DNA of 64,000 nucleotides from Salticus scenicus. Its lineage: Eukaryota; Arthropoda; Arachnida; Araneae; Salticidae. The position numbers and the translations under genes are program-made. The stretch spans positions 387,677,887 to 387,741,886 of the forward strand of contig OZ005649.1 of the NCBI GenBank assembly GCA_963930645.1, written 5' to 3'. Position 1 is the stretch's first letter. The number at the start of each line of letters is the position of its first letter. This document shows, in pieces, positions 1 through 11,181 of the stretch. The notes under the pieces are model-generated. The model saw nothing but the letters and a program-made list of their open reading frames with translations, did not search any database and was not told the DNA's origin.

Positions 1-44
1 ACCAAAAAATGTAATTAAATAAAGTGCTATCTTAAAGTGCTTTC

Positions 45-903
45 TTAAGTGCTATTGCTAGGATATTGCGTAGCTTTCTTCATAATTCGTATCAATTCAA
101 AAATGTCATAAAAAACTAATCGGTGTTTTGGAGTACGGTTAGCGCCTTTTAAATTATAAATAATTATGATTTTATATGAGCTAAAAATGTTTATATTTTT
201 GCCGTTACTATTTGGTGACTTAGAAAAGTCATGAAAAATATCTAAATAATTCATCAAATTGACTTAAAATCTGGAAAAAAAAAAAAAGAAGTTAAAATAA
301 TAATAATAATAATAATGAAACTCTGAATGTTTGATGTGAATAAATATGATATGAATAATATAAATGATGAAAATATGATGAAAATTTGATGTGAATAATA
401 GTCTGCAGTCGAGTGACAACGTTGTTAATACTTGCATGCTGTATATCAGCATCGACAGAAGATATCGAGCATTTTTCAATTCAGATATGATAGATGGTTT
501 ATATAAAGATGGACATATAAAAATGATTTTTACAATATAAAATCATTGCAAACTTGTATATTTTCACAAAATATTAGAGACTGGACGTTGAACAAAAATG
601 GTGGAAATTTCTAAAAACTATTTGACCGCCATAGAGCATAATGTACTTTCAACAGCATTTGGCAATTTTCTTTTAATTAAAATGTCGGGAAAAAGATTTT
701 ATACACGTTCAGAGATTTATACAGAAAGTCATTAAGACAATTGCAAAGCGTATTGGTACCGTATACAACAGGATGAACAAACATAGCGGATAGACTGGCG
801 GGTCAATTTCCAGCCACTTATCATGTAAGGTCTCTAAGAAATTTTGCTTTACAATGGCATCTACCGGAGAAATTTGAAACAATTTTTCTCTTAGCTCATA
901 CAA
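45..903 (-). other. Cluster of coding-like fragments, unassigned
   Basis: Three short open stretches on the minus strand, about 903-709, 479-380 and 150-45, read more like protein than the AT-rich surroundings. The first contains the peptide LHDKWLEIDPPVYP followed by a hydrophobic stretch of about 20 residues. The second is hydrophobic (KNARYLLSMLIYS...). The third ends in a stop near 53. They could be exons of one gene whose 3' end lies left of the window, possibly a multi-pass membrane protein, since the order polar helix then membrane segment is seen in 7TM chemoreceptors. No family signature is decisive and splice signals are weak. Chance open frames in AT-rich DNA are the main alternative. 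Confidence 0.2.
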
Positions 904-1043
904 AATCCAAATTCATGACAAGCCTAAAGGTGCAAACCGCACTTTAACATACAATTGAAATTTTTAAAATGATAATTTTGAATCAGGATTAATTTATAGA
1001 ACACATTATATAAATAACAAAGAGAAAATGGTCAAATATACAA

Positions 1044-1111
1044 ATATTTTTAACACTGTAATGAAGAATTAAAAAAAAAAAGTTAATCTGTCATTACAGT
1101 GTTAAAAATAT
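1044..1111. repeat. Perfect 21 bp inverted repeat, 26 nt spacer
   Basis: Arms 1044-1064 and 1091-1111 are exact reverse complements (ATATTTTTAACACTGTAATG plus one base) around an A-rich spacer. The arm core TTAACACTGT resembles the ends of the MITE at 46852-47207 (CACTGTTAAAAATTT) read outward. This may be the collapsed or internally deleted remains of such an element, or a solo hairpin. Confidence 0.7.
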
Positions 1112-1875
1112 AATGTAAAAGCAGTCTTGATGGTACAATTGTTTATTCAGCATTAGTCTGATGAATATGCGGTATGCTCAGCATATGCTCAGAGGTATGC
1201 TCAGTATTACTCTGCTGAATATGCCTGAATATATGGTTTTCCTGTTCAGATAAACATTTCTAATTTATTCCATAGCACTATTAGTATCTCTTTTATTTAG
1301 TAACACTTTGTTCGTTGAGTAATTCTTTCGAACATATATTTACGACTGAATAAGAAAAAACTAGTTTTACTTATTTTTGATATATTTATTTTTAATATAC
1401 ACATATATTTATATTTTTTGTAGTTCGAAATATTATATTTAAATTCATAGATTTTTCTTTCTGGTATTATGGTCTATAAGTAGTTAAAACATAGTTTATC
1501 TAAAATTATTATTTAATGGTTCATCGTCATGCCAACTCAGCTGCTGCAGTGATAAACATCTGGTTTAATCATGCCATATTTATTTATTTTTTGATATATT
1601 CCTAGTTATTTTTTATGACATTTAGTATCGAACACTGGTTAATTAGTTAGTATTTGTCCATTTATTTATAACTTAAAATGATATTCTAATGTTTTTGATC
1701 TATTTGAGAGTGGTATCAGGGGGTTAGATCCTGTTTCAAAATGTGTTTTGTACTATTTCTGACATAGTTATATATAGTGTTAGTGATATATCGTAATAGT
1801 GATATATCTGCATAGTATGGCAACTTACCTCATTTATAGAAATACAGACAGGTAAATGTTGTAAAAATTTTCAAG

Positions 1876-1910
<35 letters not shown>

Positions 1911-1933
1911 ATAAATATCTTAAAAGCAATAAA
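1112..1933. other. AT-rich DNA without recognised genes
   Basis: No coding signature was seen. There is a short imperfect repeat of TATGCTCAG-like words at about 1150-1230 and a 29 nt poly-T at 1878-1906, just before the Tc1 insertion. Confidence 0.5.
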
Positions 1934-1935
1934 TA

Positions 1936-3353
1936 CACTGAAGGAAAAAAAAATCCTAACACCAAGAAAAAATTATTGTACAGTAATGAAATTTCAGCAA
2001 TACATTTGTCTAGGTAACATATTTAATTGATTAAAGTTTCAAGATCACAGGTAGAGCCATTGGCGAGAAGAGCCATTTCAAATGTGAAATGTTGGTACAT
2101 TAGTAACCGGTGTAACCGCCAGAATTTTGAATACAAGCATGCAAACGTGCATGCATTGTGTCGTACAGGTGTCGGATATCAGTTTGTGGGATGGAGTTCC
2201 ATGCCTGTTGCACTTGGGCGGTCAATGCAGGGACGGTTAATGCTGGTTGTGGATGACGCTGGAGTTGTCGTCCAATGATGTCCCATGCGTGCTCGATTGG
2301 AGAAAGATCTGGTGATCTAGCAGGCCAAGGCAACATGTCGACACTCTGTAGAGCATGTTGGGTTACAACAGCGGTATGAGGGCGAGCGTTATCCTGTTGT
2401 AAAACACCCCCTTGAATGCTGTTCATGAATGGCAGCACAACAGGTTGTATCACTAGACTGACGTACAAATTTGCAGTCAGGGTGCGTGGGATTACCACGA
2501 GAGTGCTCCTGCTGTCATACGAAATTGCTCCCCAAACCATAACTCCAGGAGTAGGCCCTGTGTGTCTTTGCCGCAGACAGGTCGCTAGCAGGCGTTCGCC
2601 TGGCCTCCTTCTAACCAACACACGGCTATCACTGCGACCAAGGCAGAACCGGCTTTCATCAGAAAACACAACAGATCTCCACTCCGTCCTCCAATGAGCT
2701 CTAGCTTGACACCACTCACGTCGCAAACGGCAGTGGTTTGTAATCAGTAGAATGCACGCTACAGGGCGTCTGGCTCGGAGCTGTCCTCTAAGTAACCGAT
2801 TTGTAACAGTTCGTTGTGTCACTGTGGTGCCAACTGCAGCTCGAATTTCAGCTGCAGACGCAGTACGATTAGCCACAACCATACGCCGAACACGGCGGTC
2901 TTCCCTCTCAGTAGTGCCACATGGCCGCCCGGAACCCGGTCTTCTTGAGGCAGTACCTTCCCTTGACCACTGCTGCCAACACTCATGCACAGTGGATACA
3001 TTCCTGCCAAGTCTTTCTGCAATATCGCGGAAAGAAAACCCACCTTCTCGTAGCCCTACTACACGACCTCGTTCAAACTCAGTGAGCTGTTGATAATGGC
3101 TTCTTCGTCTTCTTAGAGGTATCCTTGACTAACATTAACCCACTACGTCAAATCTCAACTGTAAATAACGATCACGAACCTTACAGCGCTTAAACCTCAT
3201 TTGCATGTTCATAGTGTCGCTACAAGCGCCACACTTATGCGCGTAGCTCAAAATTTGAATCGACGTCATCTTTCAGATGTATAAACACGCCTACCAAATT
3301 TCGTTTATCTAGCACAGCTCCTTCCTGGTGTTGGGATTTTTTTTCCATCAGTG
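1936..3353 (-). mobile_element. Tc1-family DNA transposon, nearly complete (1418 bp)
   Basis: The element starts CACTGAAGGAAAAA at 1936 and ends TTTTCCATCAGTG at 3353. These are imperfect terminal inverted repeats of about 30 bp. A TA dinucleotide lies directly outside each end (1934-1935 and 3354-3355), as expected for Tc1/mariner insertion. It carries one transposase reading frame on the minus strand covering most of the element. Base composition (near 50% GC inside) contrasts sharply with the AT-rich flanks, so the insertion is probably fairly young. The two ends differ at several positions, and the transposase lacks its start codon, so this copy is probably not autonomous. Confidence 0.95.
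2100..3122 (-). pseudogene. Tc1 transposase, full-length frame with lost start codon
   Basis: The frame encodes about 340 residues, the usual Tc1 transposase length, and has no internal stop. The N-terminal third is the paired-like DNA-binding region, with a GSGRP hinge near residue 65. The DDE catalytic residues are all present: D155 in VVFSDESRF, D244 in LQQDNARPH and E277 in SPDLSPIEHAW. By my count there are 32 residues between the second D and the E, two fewer than the 34 typical of Tc1. Close relatives of this type appear to share that spacing, but this is from memory. The first codon of the family start (then PLRRRRSHYQQL) is ATA at 3122-3120 instead of ATG, with an in-frame TAG two codons upstream. 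The next in-frame ATG is far inside the DNA-binding domain. The frame is therefore a very recently silenced pseudogene, unless another exon or a non-AUG start is used. Confidence 0.9.
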
Positions 3354-3355
3354 TA

Positions 3356-5160
3356 TTTAAAACCTTGAAACTAAAATCCAAAGAAAAAAGACGCCTTTTC
3401 GCAATATTTATTGCATTTTCGATGCATTTACTGAGAATGATCAAAAGTGCTTTTTTAAATAGTTTGTGGCAAGCACTCTATTGATGTCAATTCCATATAT
3501 GGACTATTTTTTTAATATAAAAAAAGAAATTTTAAATATCTATCAATTTTCAACATGCCATTGTGTATCATCAACTAAAACATTAATAGAAAAAAATAAT
3601 AACCATTTAAATTTTTATTGTTTTTACAAAATACGGAAAATTAGAAGAATATTGCTTTTTTATATGGTTAAAAATTTTATTATTGCATTCTAATTTGTTT
3701 ACAAACTTGAATAAACTTTGACATTTTAAGATAAATTTCATAATAGAACTAATATTTTTAATAAAATACTGTAAACTATTTTATTGTCAATATATTCTTT
3801 TGTAAGGTTACACTTGTTCTTGATATTTAACTTAAGCCAATCAGTCATTCATATATTGTTAAAAAAAGCATTTTGTTATTATAAAGTCTTATTTTACTAT
3901 TTTTAAAATTAATCTATTTCAATTTCTTGTGTAAAAAGAATTTCTTTACTATTTAAAAATATGTTCTTTAACTATGCAATCTTTTGTTGGAAATATGAAT
4001 GTTGTATAAAAGAACATAATTTAGTTTAACCAAGAACTAGCTATAGTGCTCAAAATATTTAGAAATCGTAATTATTTCCATCCATTAGTACAAAGCGAGG
4101 CCACATTTGAAAGGATACATTGTGTTGTGAAGTAAGCAAAACTGATAATTAATGATTGTTGCCAAATGCAAGCTATGCTGTTTCTCCTTCATTTCTAATA
4201 TTTTAAATATGTTGTCAATTTCTGTGAATACAACAAAGATAAAAAAAAAGGCAGTTAGGACTTTATTATTAATAAAAATAGGGCTTATTCAAGTAAGGTT
4301 CTTTTGTATTTCTTCTACTACACGGCATTTTGCAAAGGAAGTGTATTTAACGGAAATGTTGTCTCTGTAAACAACAAACAGCAGATTTAAAAAATCAACA
4401 TTTGCTTTAGACACAGATAAAATATTTTGATATATTTTGCATGCTAATTAACTAAATTTAATATTGTCATGTTCTTAAAACATTTTTTTCTATATTTGCA
4501 AATTGGTCTTAAAATAATTCTGCTTACAGAATATGCAAATTAATGTGTAAATAACTACTTCTGCTATTGAAATTTCTTCTAAATAACTTAAAGTAGTAAA
4601 TTTTAAAAAAGTTAATGATTATATAACTGTGGTTAAAATTAAAATTTTTATGTACATTGGTATCAGTAATTAAAACTTTTTAATATGAATTACAATAAAT
4701 TTAAATTTAATTTTTTAAAGTAATTAAAACGACTTAAAAGATTTGTTATAATATAAAATTAAAATTACATTTTGTTTTATAATAATAATAAACAACAATA
4801 TTTTAAAGGATTAATAGCAATAAAGGTTTATTAGTTGTTTTGACATTATCTTGTTAAAACATATACTGAGTGGGAAAGATACTTATAACAAGTTATTAAA
4901 AAAAAGAAATCATTTGCAATAGTAGTTTTATATAATTATCTTCATTATTTTCTGTTAGATTCAAGTAGTTTCATATAATAAATTCCTTTTTTACCGGATC
5001 TCACCAGATATCTAAATACAGTTTAGATTACATTGGGCCGAACAGTTTTTTATTAAACTTAAAATAATTAAATAATAATAATAATAAAAACTTAACTAAC
5101 AAAATGGGACATACCACATATAAATGTGACAACAGATGATTTTGCACTTTTGGTTACAGC
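3356..5160. other. AT-rich DNA, nothing recognised
   Basis: Open frames at 3466-3693 and 4152-4370 have the residue composition of random AT-rich DNA (Lys, Asn, Ile, Phe, Leu) and show no motif. A segment near 4090-4170 weakly resembles stretches at about 28600-28860, 30950-31080 and 56880-57010 (shared words such as TTGCCAAATGCA), suggesting an old dispersed repeat. Confidence 0.4.
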
Positions 5161-5165
5161 AAAGG

Positions 5166-5747
5166 AAACTAGTATGTTGTGGCCACCACAAGACTTTCTT
5201 CTATATTTTCCTATACATATTCAATCAGTAACAATATTTAAAAAAAAAAAAAAAAATGCGAATTTTTTTCTAAGTTTTTTTTTTTTTTTTTGGTTAAAAG
5301 TAAAAAAAAATCGATAACTTTGTTTTAAATTATCACAGATTTATGGTTCAACCATTCGTTTTAAAGGTATTGACGAGTTCTTTCGAATTATACCCATCTT
5401 CAAAATTTAACCCCCCCGGGGGGGTACTTCCCCCCAGGGGAGAACCAATGCCCCCCCCATGCAGAATTTTTTTTCCCTAGTTAACTACTACTATTATCAA
5501 TAATTCATATTAATTTTACAATCAAAAGTTTAATATAACTCTCATTATGCCCTTTTATACGAAATTTTGTCCTATGCTGCCATGTTAAAAATTTGCATAA
5601 AATGCGATTACAGCGCCACCTGTTGAGCTATTGATCCCAAAATCTAATCAGCACCAGTTCATGTCAGGGTGCAACTAAATACCAAGTTTGGTTAAATTTC
5701 ATTCATTGGTTCGTGAGATACAGCGTCCACAAAAAAATGATACAGGC

Positions 5748-5784
<37 letters not shown>

Positions 5785-6513
5785 TTTTCTAAAAACTATT
5801 GATTCGTGTTCTCCACATCCCAAAACATGTAAATCCATCAAAAAGTGGACTTCGAAAATTTTCGCGAATCCAATACTTTCTCTATATTACATATAGAAGA
5901 AAGTAAAAAATCGATAACTTTGTTTTAAATTATCACAGATTTATGGTTCAACCATTCGTTTTAAAGGTATTGACGAGATCTTTCGAATTATACCCATCTT
6001 TAAAATTTAACCCCCCCGGGGGGGTACTCCCCCCCCAGGGGGGGAACCGATGCCCCCCATGCACAAATTTTTTTCCCTAGTTAACTACTACTATTATCAA
6101 TAATTCATATTAATTTTACAATCAAATGTTTAATATAACTCTCATTATGCCCATTTATACGGAATTTTGTCCTATGCTGCCATGTTAAAAATTTGCATAA
6201 AATGCGATCACAGCGCCACCTGTTGAGCTATTGATCCCCAAGTCTAATGGGCACCAGTTCATGTCAGGTTGCAACTAAATACCAAGTTTGGTTAAATTTC
6301 ATTCATTGGTTCGTGAGATACAGCGTCCACAAAAAAATGATACAGACAGACAGACAGACACACAGACAGACAGACGCACAGACAGACATTTTTTAAAAAC
6401 TATCAATTCGTGTTCAGGACATCCCAAAACGTGTAGATCCGTCAAAAATCGGAGGTCGAAAATTTTCGCGAATCCAATACTTTCTCTATATTACATATAG
6501 AAGAAAGTAAAAA
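5166..6513 (+). repeat. Family A modular repeat with 600 bp tandem duplication
   Basis: Unit 1 (5308-5907) and unit 2 (5908-6513) are near-identical with an offset of exactly 600 bp at their starts. Each unit contains, in order: an ATCGATAACTTTG start, a C7G7 palindrome region (5409 and 6011), an AGCGCCACCTGTTGAGC module, a (CAGA)n microsatellite, and a terminal imperfect hairpin AATACTTTCTCTATATTACA then its complement ending AGAAGAAAGTA. A leader at 5166-5225 (ACTAGTATGTTGTGGCCACC) recurs at 18373. The reverse complement of the ATCGATAACTTTG to C/G-rich part is found inside the family B copies at 26.6 and 34.9 kb. No coding capacity was seen. A Helentron/HINE-like non-autonomous element is possible because it combines a microsatellite and a 3' hairpin. 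Confidence 0.85.
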
Positions 6514-7255
6514 GGGATTGGCATAATACTTATTGAACGTGGAAAACATTGAAACGGAATTTACTTCAAATAATTTTACTCATATTGAAATCACAAATAT
6601 TGAATGTGTTTTGAATAGAAAAATTCACTGATATATTTTAAGACAATAACTATAGCATTGGAATTGAAAATAAATAAATATATAAAAATAAATAAAATAC
6701 GCAAGTTGTTACACTTAATTAAAACTTCGTTTGGAAGAACTCATGAGTTTGAAGCTATTTTATTCAATGCATATTTAAAAAAAATATTTGAAGATATATA
6801 GTTTTATAGTTTGAAATGTAAATTTTAACCATTTGTTAGATTATTAAAGGAACTTGGCAATTTATATTGTAGAACCATAATCATTTAGACCTAATTATGA
6901 AAAAAAAAGCTTTTCCATCGATTTTACTGTTGCAATTCTTTACTGAAACTTATGCAAATAACATTTTATTAGATAACTTATATATTTAAATTATTAAAGC
7001 GTTTATAGGTTTTACTTTAAGAGGCCTTTTTCGAAATCACAGATTTAAATTAACGTATTAAAATTAAATAATTAAGAATTAAATATCGATTCGATTCAAA
7101 TTGCAAAGTATATAATAAAATTAATGCAAAACAGTTTGTTGTTTTAATAATTGAGTTGATTCATAATAATAAAATATTCTATTTTTTAGATTTTTAAATT
7201 ATCAGCATCTTATAAAAATTCTCGGAAATCAATAATTTTAATTATTTTTTTGGAA
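6514..7255. other. AT-rich DNA, nothing recognised
   Basis: I see no coding or repeat signature between the family A array and the SINE. Confidence 0.4.
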
Positions 7256-7261
7256 TATCGA

Positions 7262-7500
7262 TATACAATTGCCCCACCAGTGGTCGAGAGGTTCGATGCT
7301 CAAAGCTGGTAGACGGTAAGTGCCGAGTTCGATTCCAGATCGCACTAGTCGACCTATCCGATCGGAGCTTTCCGTGGTTTTCTCCGAAACTCGCGTGAAT
7401 ACAGGATAGGACCATTTAGAAAGATCCACATGAAACGCAAACCTCTTAGGTCCAGGTCCCTAGAGCAGACAATTAATCTTAACCAAAACGCCAACACACA
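7262..7500 (+). mobile_element. tRNA-derived SINE, copy 1
   Basis: This has a tRNA-like head with an A-box-like TGGTCGAGAGG (7281-7291) and a B-box-like GAGTTCGATTCC (7325-7336), followed by a GC-richer body unlike the flanks. A second, diverged copy at 36640-36880 shares the B box and the body (GTCGACCTA-type word, then a TTTTCC(G/A)TG(G/A)TTT stretch and a CTCG word). It is not a functional tRNA because no complete cloverleaf can be drawn. A polymerase III SINE is the best reading. Confidence 0.65.
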
Positions 7501-7509
7501 CGTCGTTTT

Positions 7510-9027
7510 TCAATACAGATATATTTACAATACCTTAAATCATATTTTGCACACAAAAAAATATAAATCACACAGTAATTTTTCCATATAAATTTATTTA
7601 TAAATTGGCACTTATGGAAATGTACGTAAATATTTTTTCCCAATTCCATTAAAATTCTTGTTTTACGTACAAATTAAATAGCGAAGTAAAGGAGAAACAA
7701 ATTCTGCCTGAGTAAATAAAGCATTTATATTTTCTAATGAAATCACCAGACATAAATTAATAAAGACAAAATAATTATTTGAAATCGATGTCAAGATATT
7801 GAAAATCTTTATTGAAATAATACCAAATACCCTTCTCTTCTGAGTAAGCCATAGCAAATTAATTTCATGGAAAGTTGGTAACAAAAGAATGAAGTATTGC
7901 GTTAGAGAATAGAATTGATAGAACACGTATTTTCTTTCATATTATTGTTTAAGTTAAAATATTTTTTGATATTAGATTCATTTCTAGAATATTATTAGAA
8001 TAGTTGTTTGATTTCATTATTGATAATTATAGAAATGGTAATCAATTAATTTTCCTTAGCAATATGTAAAATAAGTAATTGGTGATGTCATAATGAAGAA
8101 AAAAGGTTACATTAACTAATTCGAAATAGTCATTAAATTATCAGGACTTCGCACTCCTCCATGGGTTTAATGCATTTAAATAGTTTTGAGTGTCTCTGTA
8201 CACGATCTACTTATGCAATTAAGAATTTCCATTAACATCGTTAATCAAATGTGATTTGGAATTTCTGGTAATAGTTTTTTTTTATGTCTTTTATTTATTT
8301 ATTTATTTTCTTTTTATCAGATTCACAGATCAACCGCTAAAAACCCGATTTTAAGATTTAAGAAAACTCAAAACGTGTAAATATTTAAACAACTGTTGAA
8401 TGGTTAATAGGTAAGAGAAAGCAAAAGAGGGGTGCTGTTCTCGATATGTAAGCCTTCAGTGTTTATAAATGTATAAGGTCAGCAAAAACGTTCTATTATT
8501 CTACTTTTATTTTATTTTATTTGTTTTTTTTTATGTATATCTTTATTACATGTTTCTAGGAAATTTTAAGAGGTTTAATACTAAAATGAAGAAAATGTAG
8601 ACCTTTACATAGAACTAGATTTTCAGATGATGAAAAGTTTAGAAGCATGATAATTCAAAACTTCACATTTTAACATTAAACTATGCATTCAAAAAATAAT
8701 TATAAATGCAAAAACAATACATCTAGAGAAAAATGCAGAAATGAATTTGAAGGTACATAACTATTGAATTGTAACAAATATAGTGCATGGAAGCGTAATT
8801 CAAATGTCAGGTATAACTTCACCGGATCATTATTAAGAGAAAATGAAAGCAAAATTCTTCACATCACGTTCTTGATGAACTTAATGACTTTAGTGCATTC
8901 TAAGATTGAGTAATTTTAGGAAATATCTATCTAACTGTGTATCTGTGTTCGTATCACAATGAGTCACATTAAAAACTTCTTATGCTGTATCCCAAAAAAC
9001 AACGCAGATAATTACATGAAAGTTTAT

Positions 9028-9060
<33 letters not shown>

Positions 9061-9400
9061 TGCACATAACTTATAGTTTATATTTCAAAAGATATGAAGT
9101 TGTTACTTCTGGAATATTCACTATTTATATAATATCCATATTTGTATTTGCAATGAACTTAATACAAAGATTTTATTTTATACTATTAAGTGAGCAATAT
9201 TTGTGTATATATGTATATTTCACTGTTCTCGAAAACGGTAGCTCAGACAGTCATGTGACTTAACACAAAGGTGCCCTCCGTAGGGTCACTGTGCACATCG
9301 AAGTCAGATTTTCGAATTTTTGATTAGTTTTCTTTTAATTAATAAAAATATGAAAATAAAACTTCTCATTTCTATAATGACGCAGAATGGAGAATATTGA
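7510..9400. other. AT-rich DNA, poly-T tract
   Basis: No supported gene. The minus-strand open frame at 7663-7926 is hydrophobic but has random-like AT composition. A long poly-T lies at about 9031-9058. Confidence 0.35.
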
Positions 9401-9406
9401 GAAAGA

Positions 9407-9895
9407 TTTGATTGGTTTGTTTGATTTTCATTGATTTGAGTGTATTTTACATTGAACTATAGCTACGTTATGAGGAATTACAATAGATTTGATTGCTTTA
9501 TTTGATTTTCATTGATTTGAGTGTATTTTACGTTGAACTAGAGCTACGATTTATGAGGATTTGCGAGAGATTTGATTGGTTTATTTGATTTTCATTGATT
9601 TGAGTGTATTTTACGATGAATTAGATCTACGTTATAAGGTATTAAGAGAGATTTGATTGGTTTATTTGATTTTCATTGATTTGAGTGTATTTTACGTTGA
9701 ACTAGAACTACGTTATGAGGAATTACGAGAGATTTGATTGGTTTATTTGATTTTCAGTGGTTTGTGTGTATTTTACGTTGAACTAGAGCTACGTTATGAT
9801 GAATTACGAGAGATATAATTGTTTATTTCATTTGATTGGTTTATTTGATTTTCATTGATTTGAGTGTATTTTATGTTGAACTAGAGCTACGTTTA
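9407..9895 (+). repeat. Minisatellite, six copies of an 81 bp unit
   Basis: The word TTGATTTTCATTGATTTGAG recurs (last copies varied) at 9421, 9502, 9585, 9666, 9747 and 9845. Spacing is 81, 83, 81, 81 and 98 bp, the last with a small insertion. The unit also contains ACGTTGAACTAGAGCTACG and GAGAGATTTGATTGGTTT. The array ends about 140 bp before a CTAGT-ending motif at 10033, so it may be the internal array of a Helitron-type element. Confidence 0.9.
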
Positions 9896-9949
9896 GATTT
9901 TATTTAAAAATATATGAATTTTTAATATTTTAATATTATTCGACTTTTA

Positions 9950-10033
9950 CAGAGAACAAATTACGATTGGTCTGACAGGCGCCCGAGAGCATGTTTTTTG
10001 GTAAAAAATTTTCATGGGTCTCTGGCCAGCTAG
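9950..10033 (+). mobile_element. Possible Helitron 3' end
   Basis: The stretch ends GGGTCTCTGGCCAGCTAG followed by T, which fits the CTRR-T rule of Helitron 3' ends. The 8 bp palindrome CTGGCCAG sits just before it. Only the end motif supports this and no 5' end was found. Confidence 0.25.
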
Positions 10034-10079
10034 TTAAAATAAACTATGCTAATTCAGTTTAGGTTTATATCATTTTATC

Positions 10080-10410
10080 ATTGAAAAAAAAAAAATTCTC
10101 CGACTGGCATAGAAAGTAAATTGTGCTTCCAGTACAAATAGTTTTATGTCACCCTTATAAATTCTAGTTACCTTTGCAAGCGATATCTAGAAATCCCTAT
10201 AAAATTATAGAGCGTTTTTCTATACTATCGTGATCAAACATACTTAAAGATCTATACAAATAAATGAGGCAATTTTTAGTAACTACGTATAAAATTTCTA
10301 ATTTATGAATCAATTCCGAAAGTCAAGGAAGAGTTTCTTGGATTACAAAGAATTCATAATGTAATGTATCGTTTCACTATGTAGAAAAGTACAGAATTCT
10401 CTCAGAGGTG
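10080..10410 (+). repeat. Diverged relative of the 13194-13670 MITE
   Basis: A shared order of words (ACTGGCAT, then CCCTTATAAATTCTAGTT, GCAAGCGAT/GAAAGCGAG, TAGAGCGTTT, AAATAAATGAG) shows this is homologous to 13194-13670. Its right part beyond about 10410 is lost or too diverged, and no clean terminal repeats remain. Confidence 0.7.
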
Positions 10411-10495
10411 ACTCCAATTATCCACTTTTTCTATAAGTTAAAAGATAAATTTGTTTAACCCTCTTTAATTCCTCCACACATATTATATAAGATAA

Positions 10496-11181
10496 TCTAT
10501 ATATTATTTCTCTAACATGGACCAGTTACAATTAATTTTTGCCGATATGATACGATAGTGGTGAAAATAATAAAATACACGAGGATAAAAAAAAAATATA
10601 TATATTTAAAAGTGAACAAAAGCACGTGGACTCAGCTCAATGAACTAATAAAAATAAATGACGACATTTGTATGATGACATTATTTTATGGAAAAATGTC
10701 TTTTTAAAAGTTGCTTCTTTTAGAATCTTTGCAAGCGTCATCAATATTTTAAAGATATATACAGAATATAAATAATCATTATGAATTGACTAAAAAACGC
10801 ATTCATAAAAAGTATAACCAAAATAGATTTTTTTTTTTTTTTTTTTTTTTAACAAACATTTATGGCAAAATAAATAAAATGACATCTCACTCTTGGCGAT
10901 AAAAATTTAAAATGAGTCATGGGGGTTATTTAATAAAACTGTACTGCCTGCAGAAGTATGAAAACTGGGTCGTCGACAATGAATTTTATTTTGAAACTTT
11001 TCTTTGAATGATTCTGGTTTCACTATTGCACAATATTTATTTGGTTACAATAATAATGTGCCTTCTAGTAAATTAAAATTTTAATTAGATGGTGAAATTA
11101 GTATAATTTTTTATGAATTTGAAATTTTAAAGGTAAATAAGAAAAGAAATAAAGCACGAAATTTTCGCACGGGTTTGCTAG
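10496..11181 (+). mobile_element. Non-autonomous Helitron, copy 1 (686 bp)
   Basis: It starts TCTATATATTATTTCTCTAA after an A and ends GCACGGGTTTGCTAG before a T, matching the A|TC...CTRR|T rule. A short hairpin CGAAA-T-TTTCG lies just upstream of the 3' end. The full length aligns with 32831-33503, with shared blocks at the 5' end, at AATGACGACATTTGT, at GGTTTCACTATTG and over the last about 100 bp. No Rep/helicase coding was seen, so it would depend on an autonomous partner elsewhere. Confidence 0.85.

Noticed and set aside
2027..2697. Plus-strand open frames inside the Tc1 element
   Set aside because: They are antisense shadows of the minus-strand transposase.
5740..5790. CRISPR-like array in the CAGA runs
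   Set aside because: It is a simple tetranucleotide microsatellite with no spacers, and the genome is eukaryotic.
7262..7340. Functional tRNA gene
   Set aside because: A and B boxes are present but acceptor and anticodon stems do not pair. A related copy with a shared body at 36640 shows that it is a SINE.
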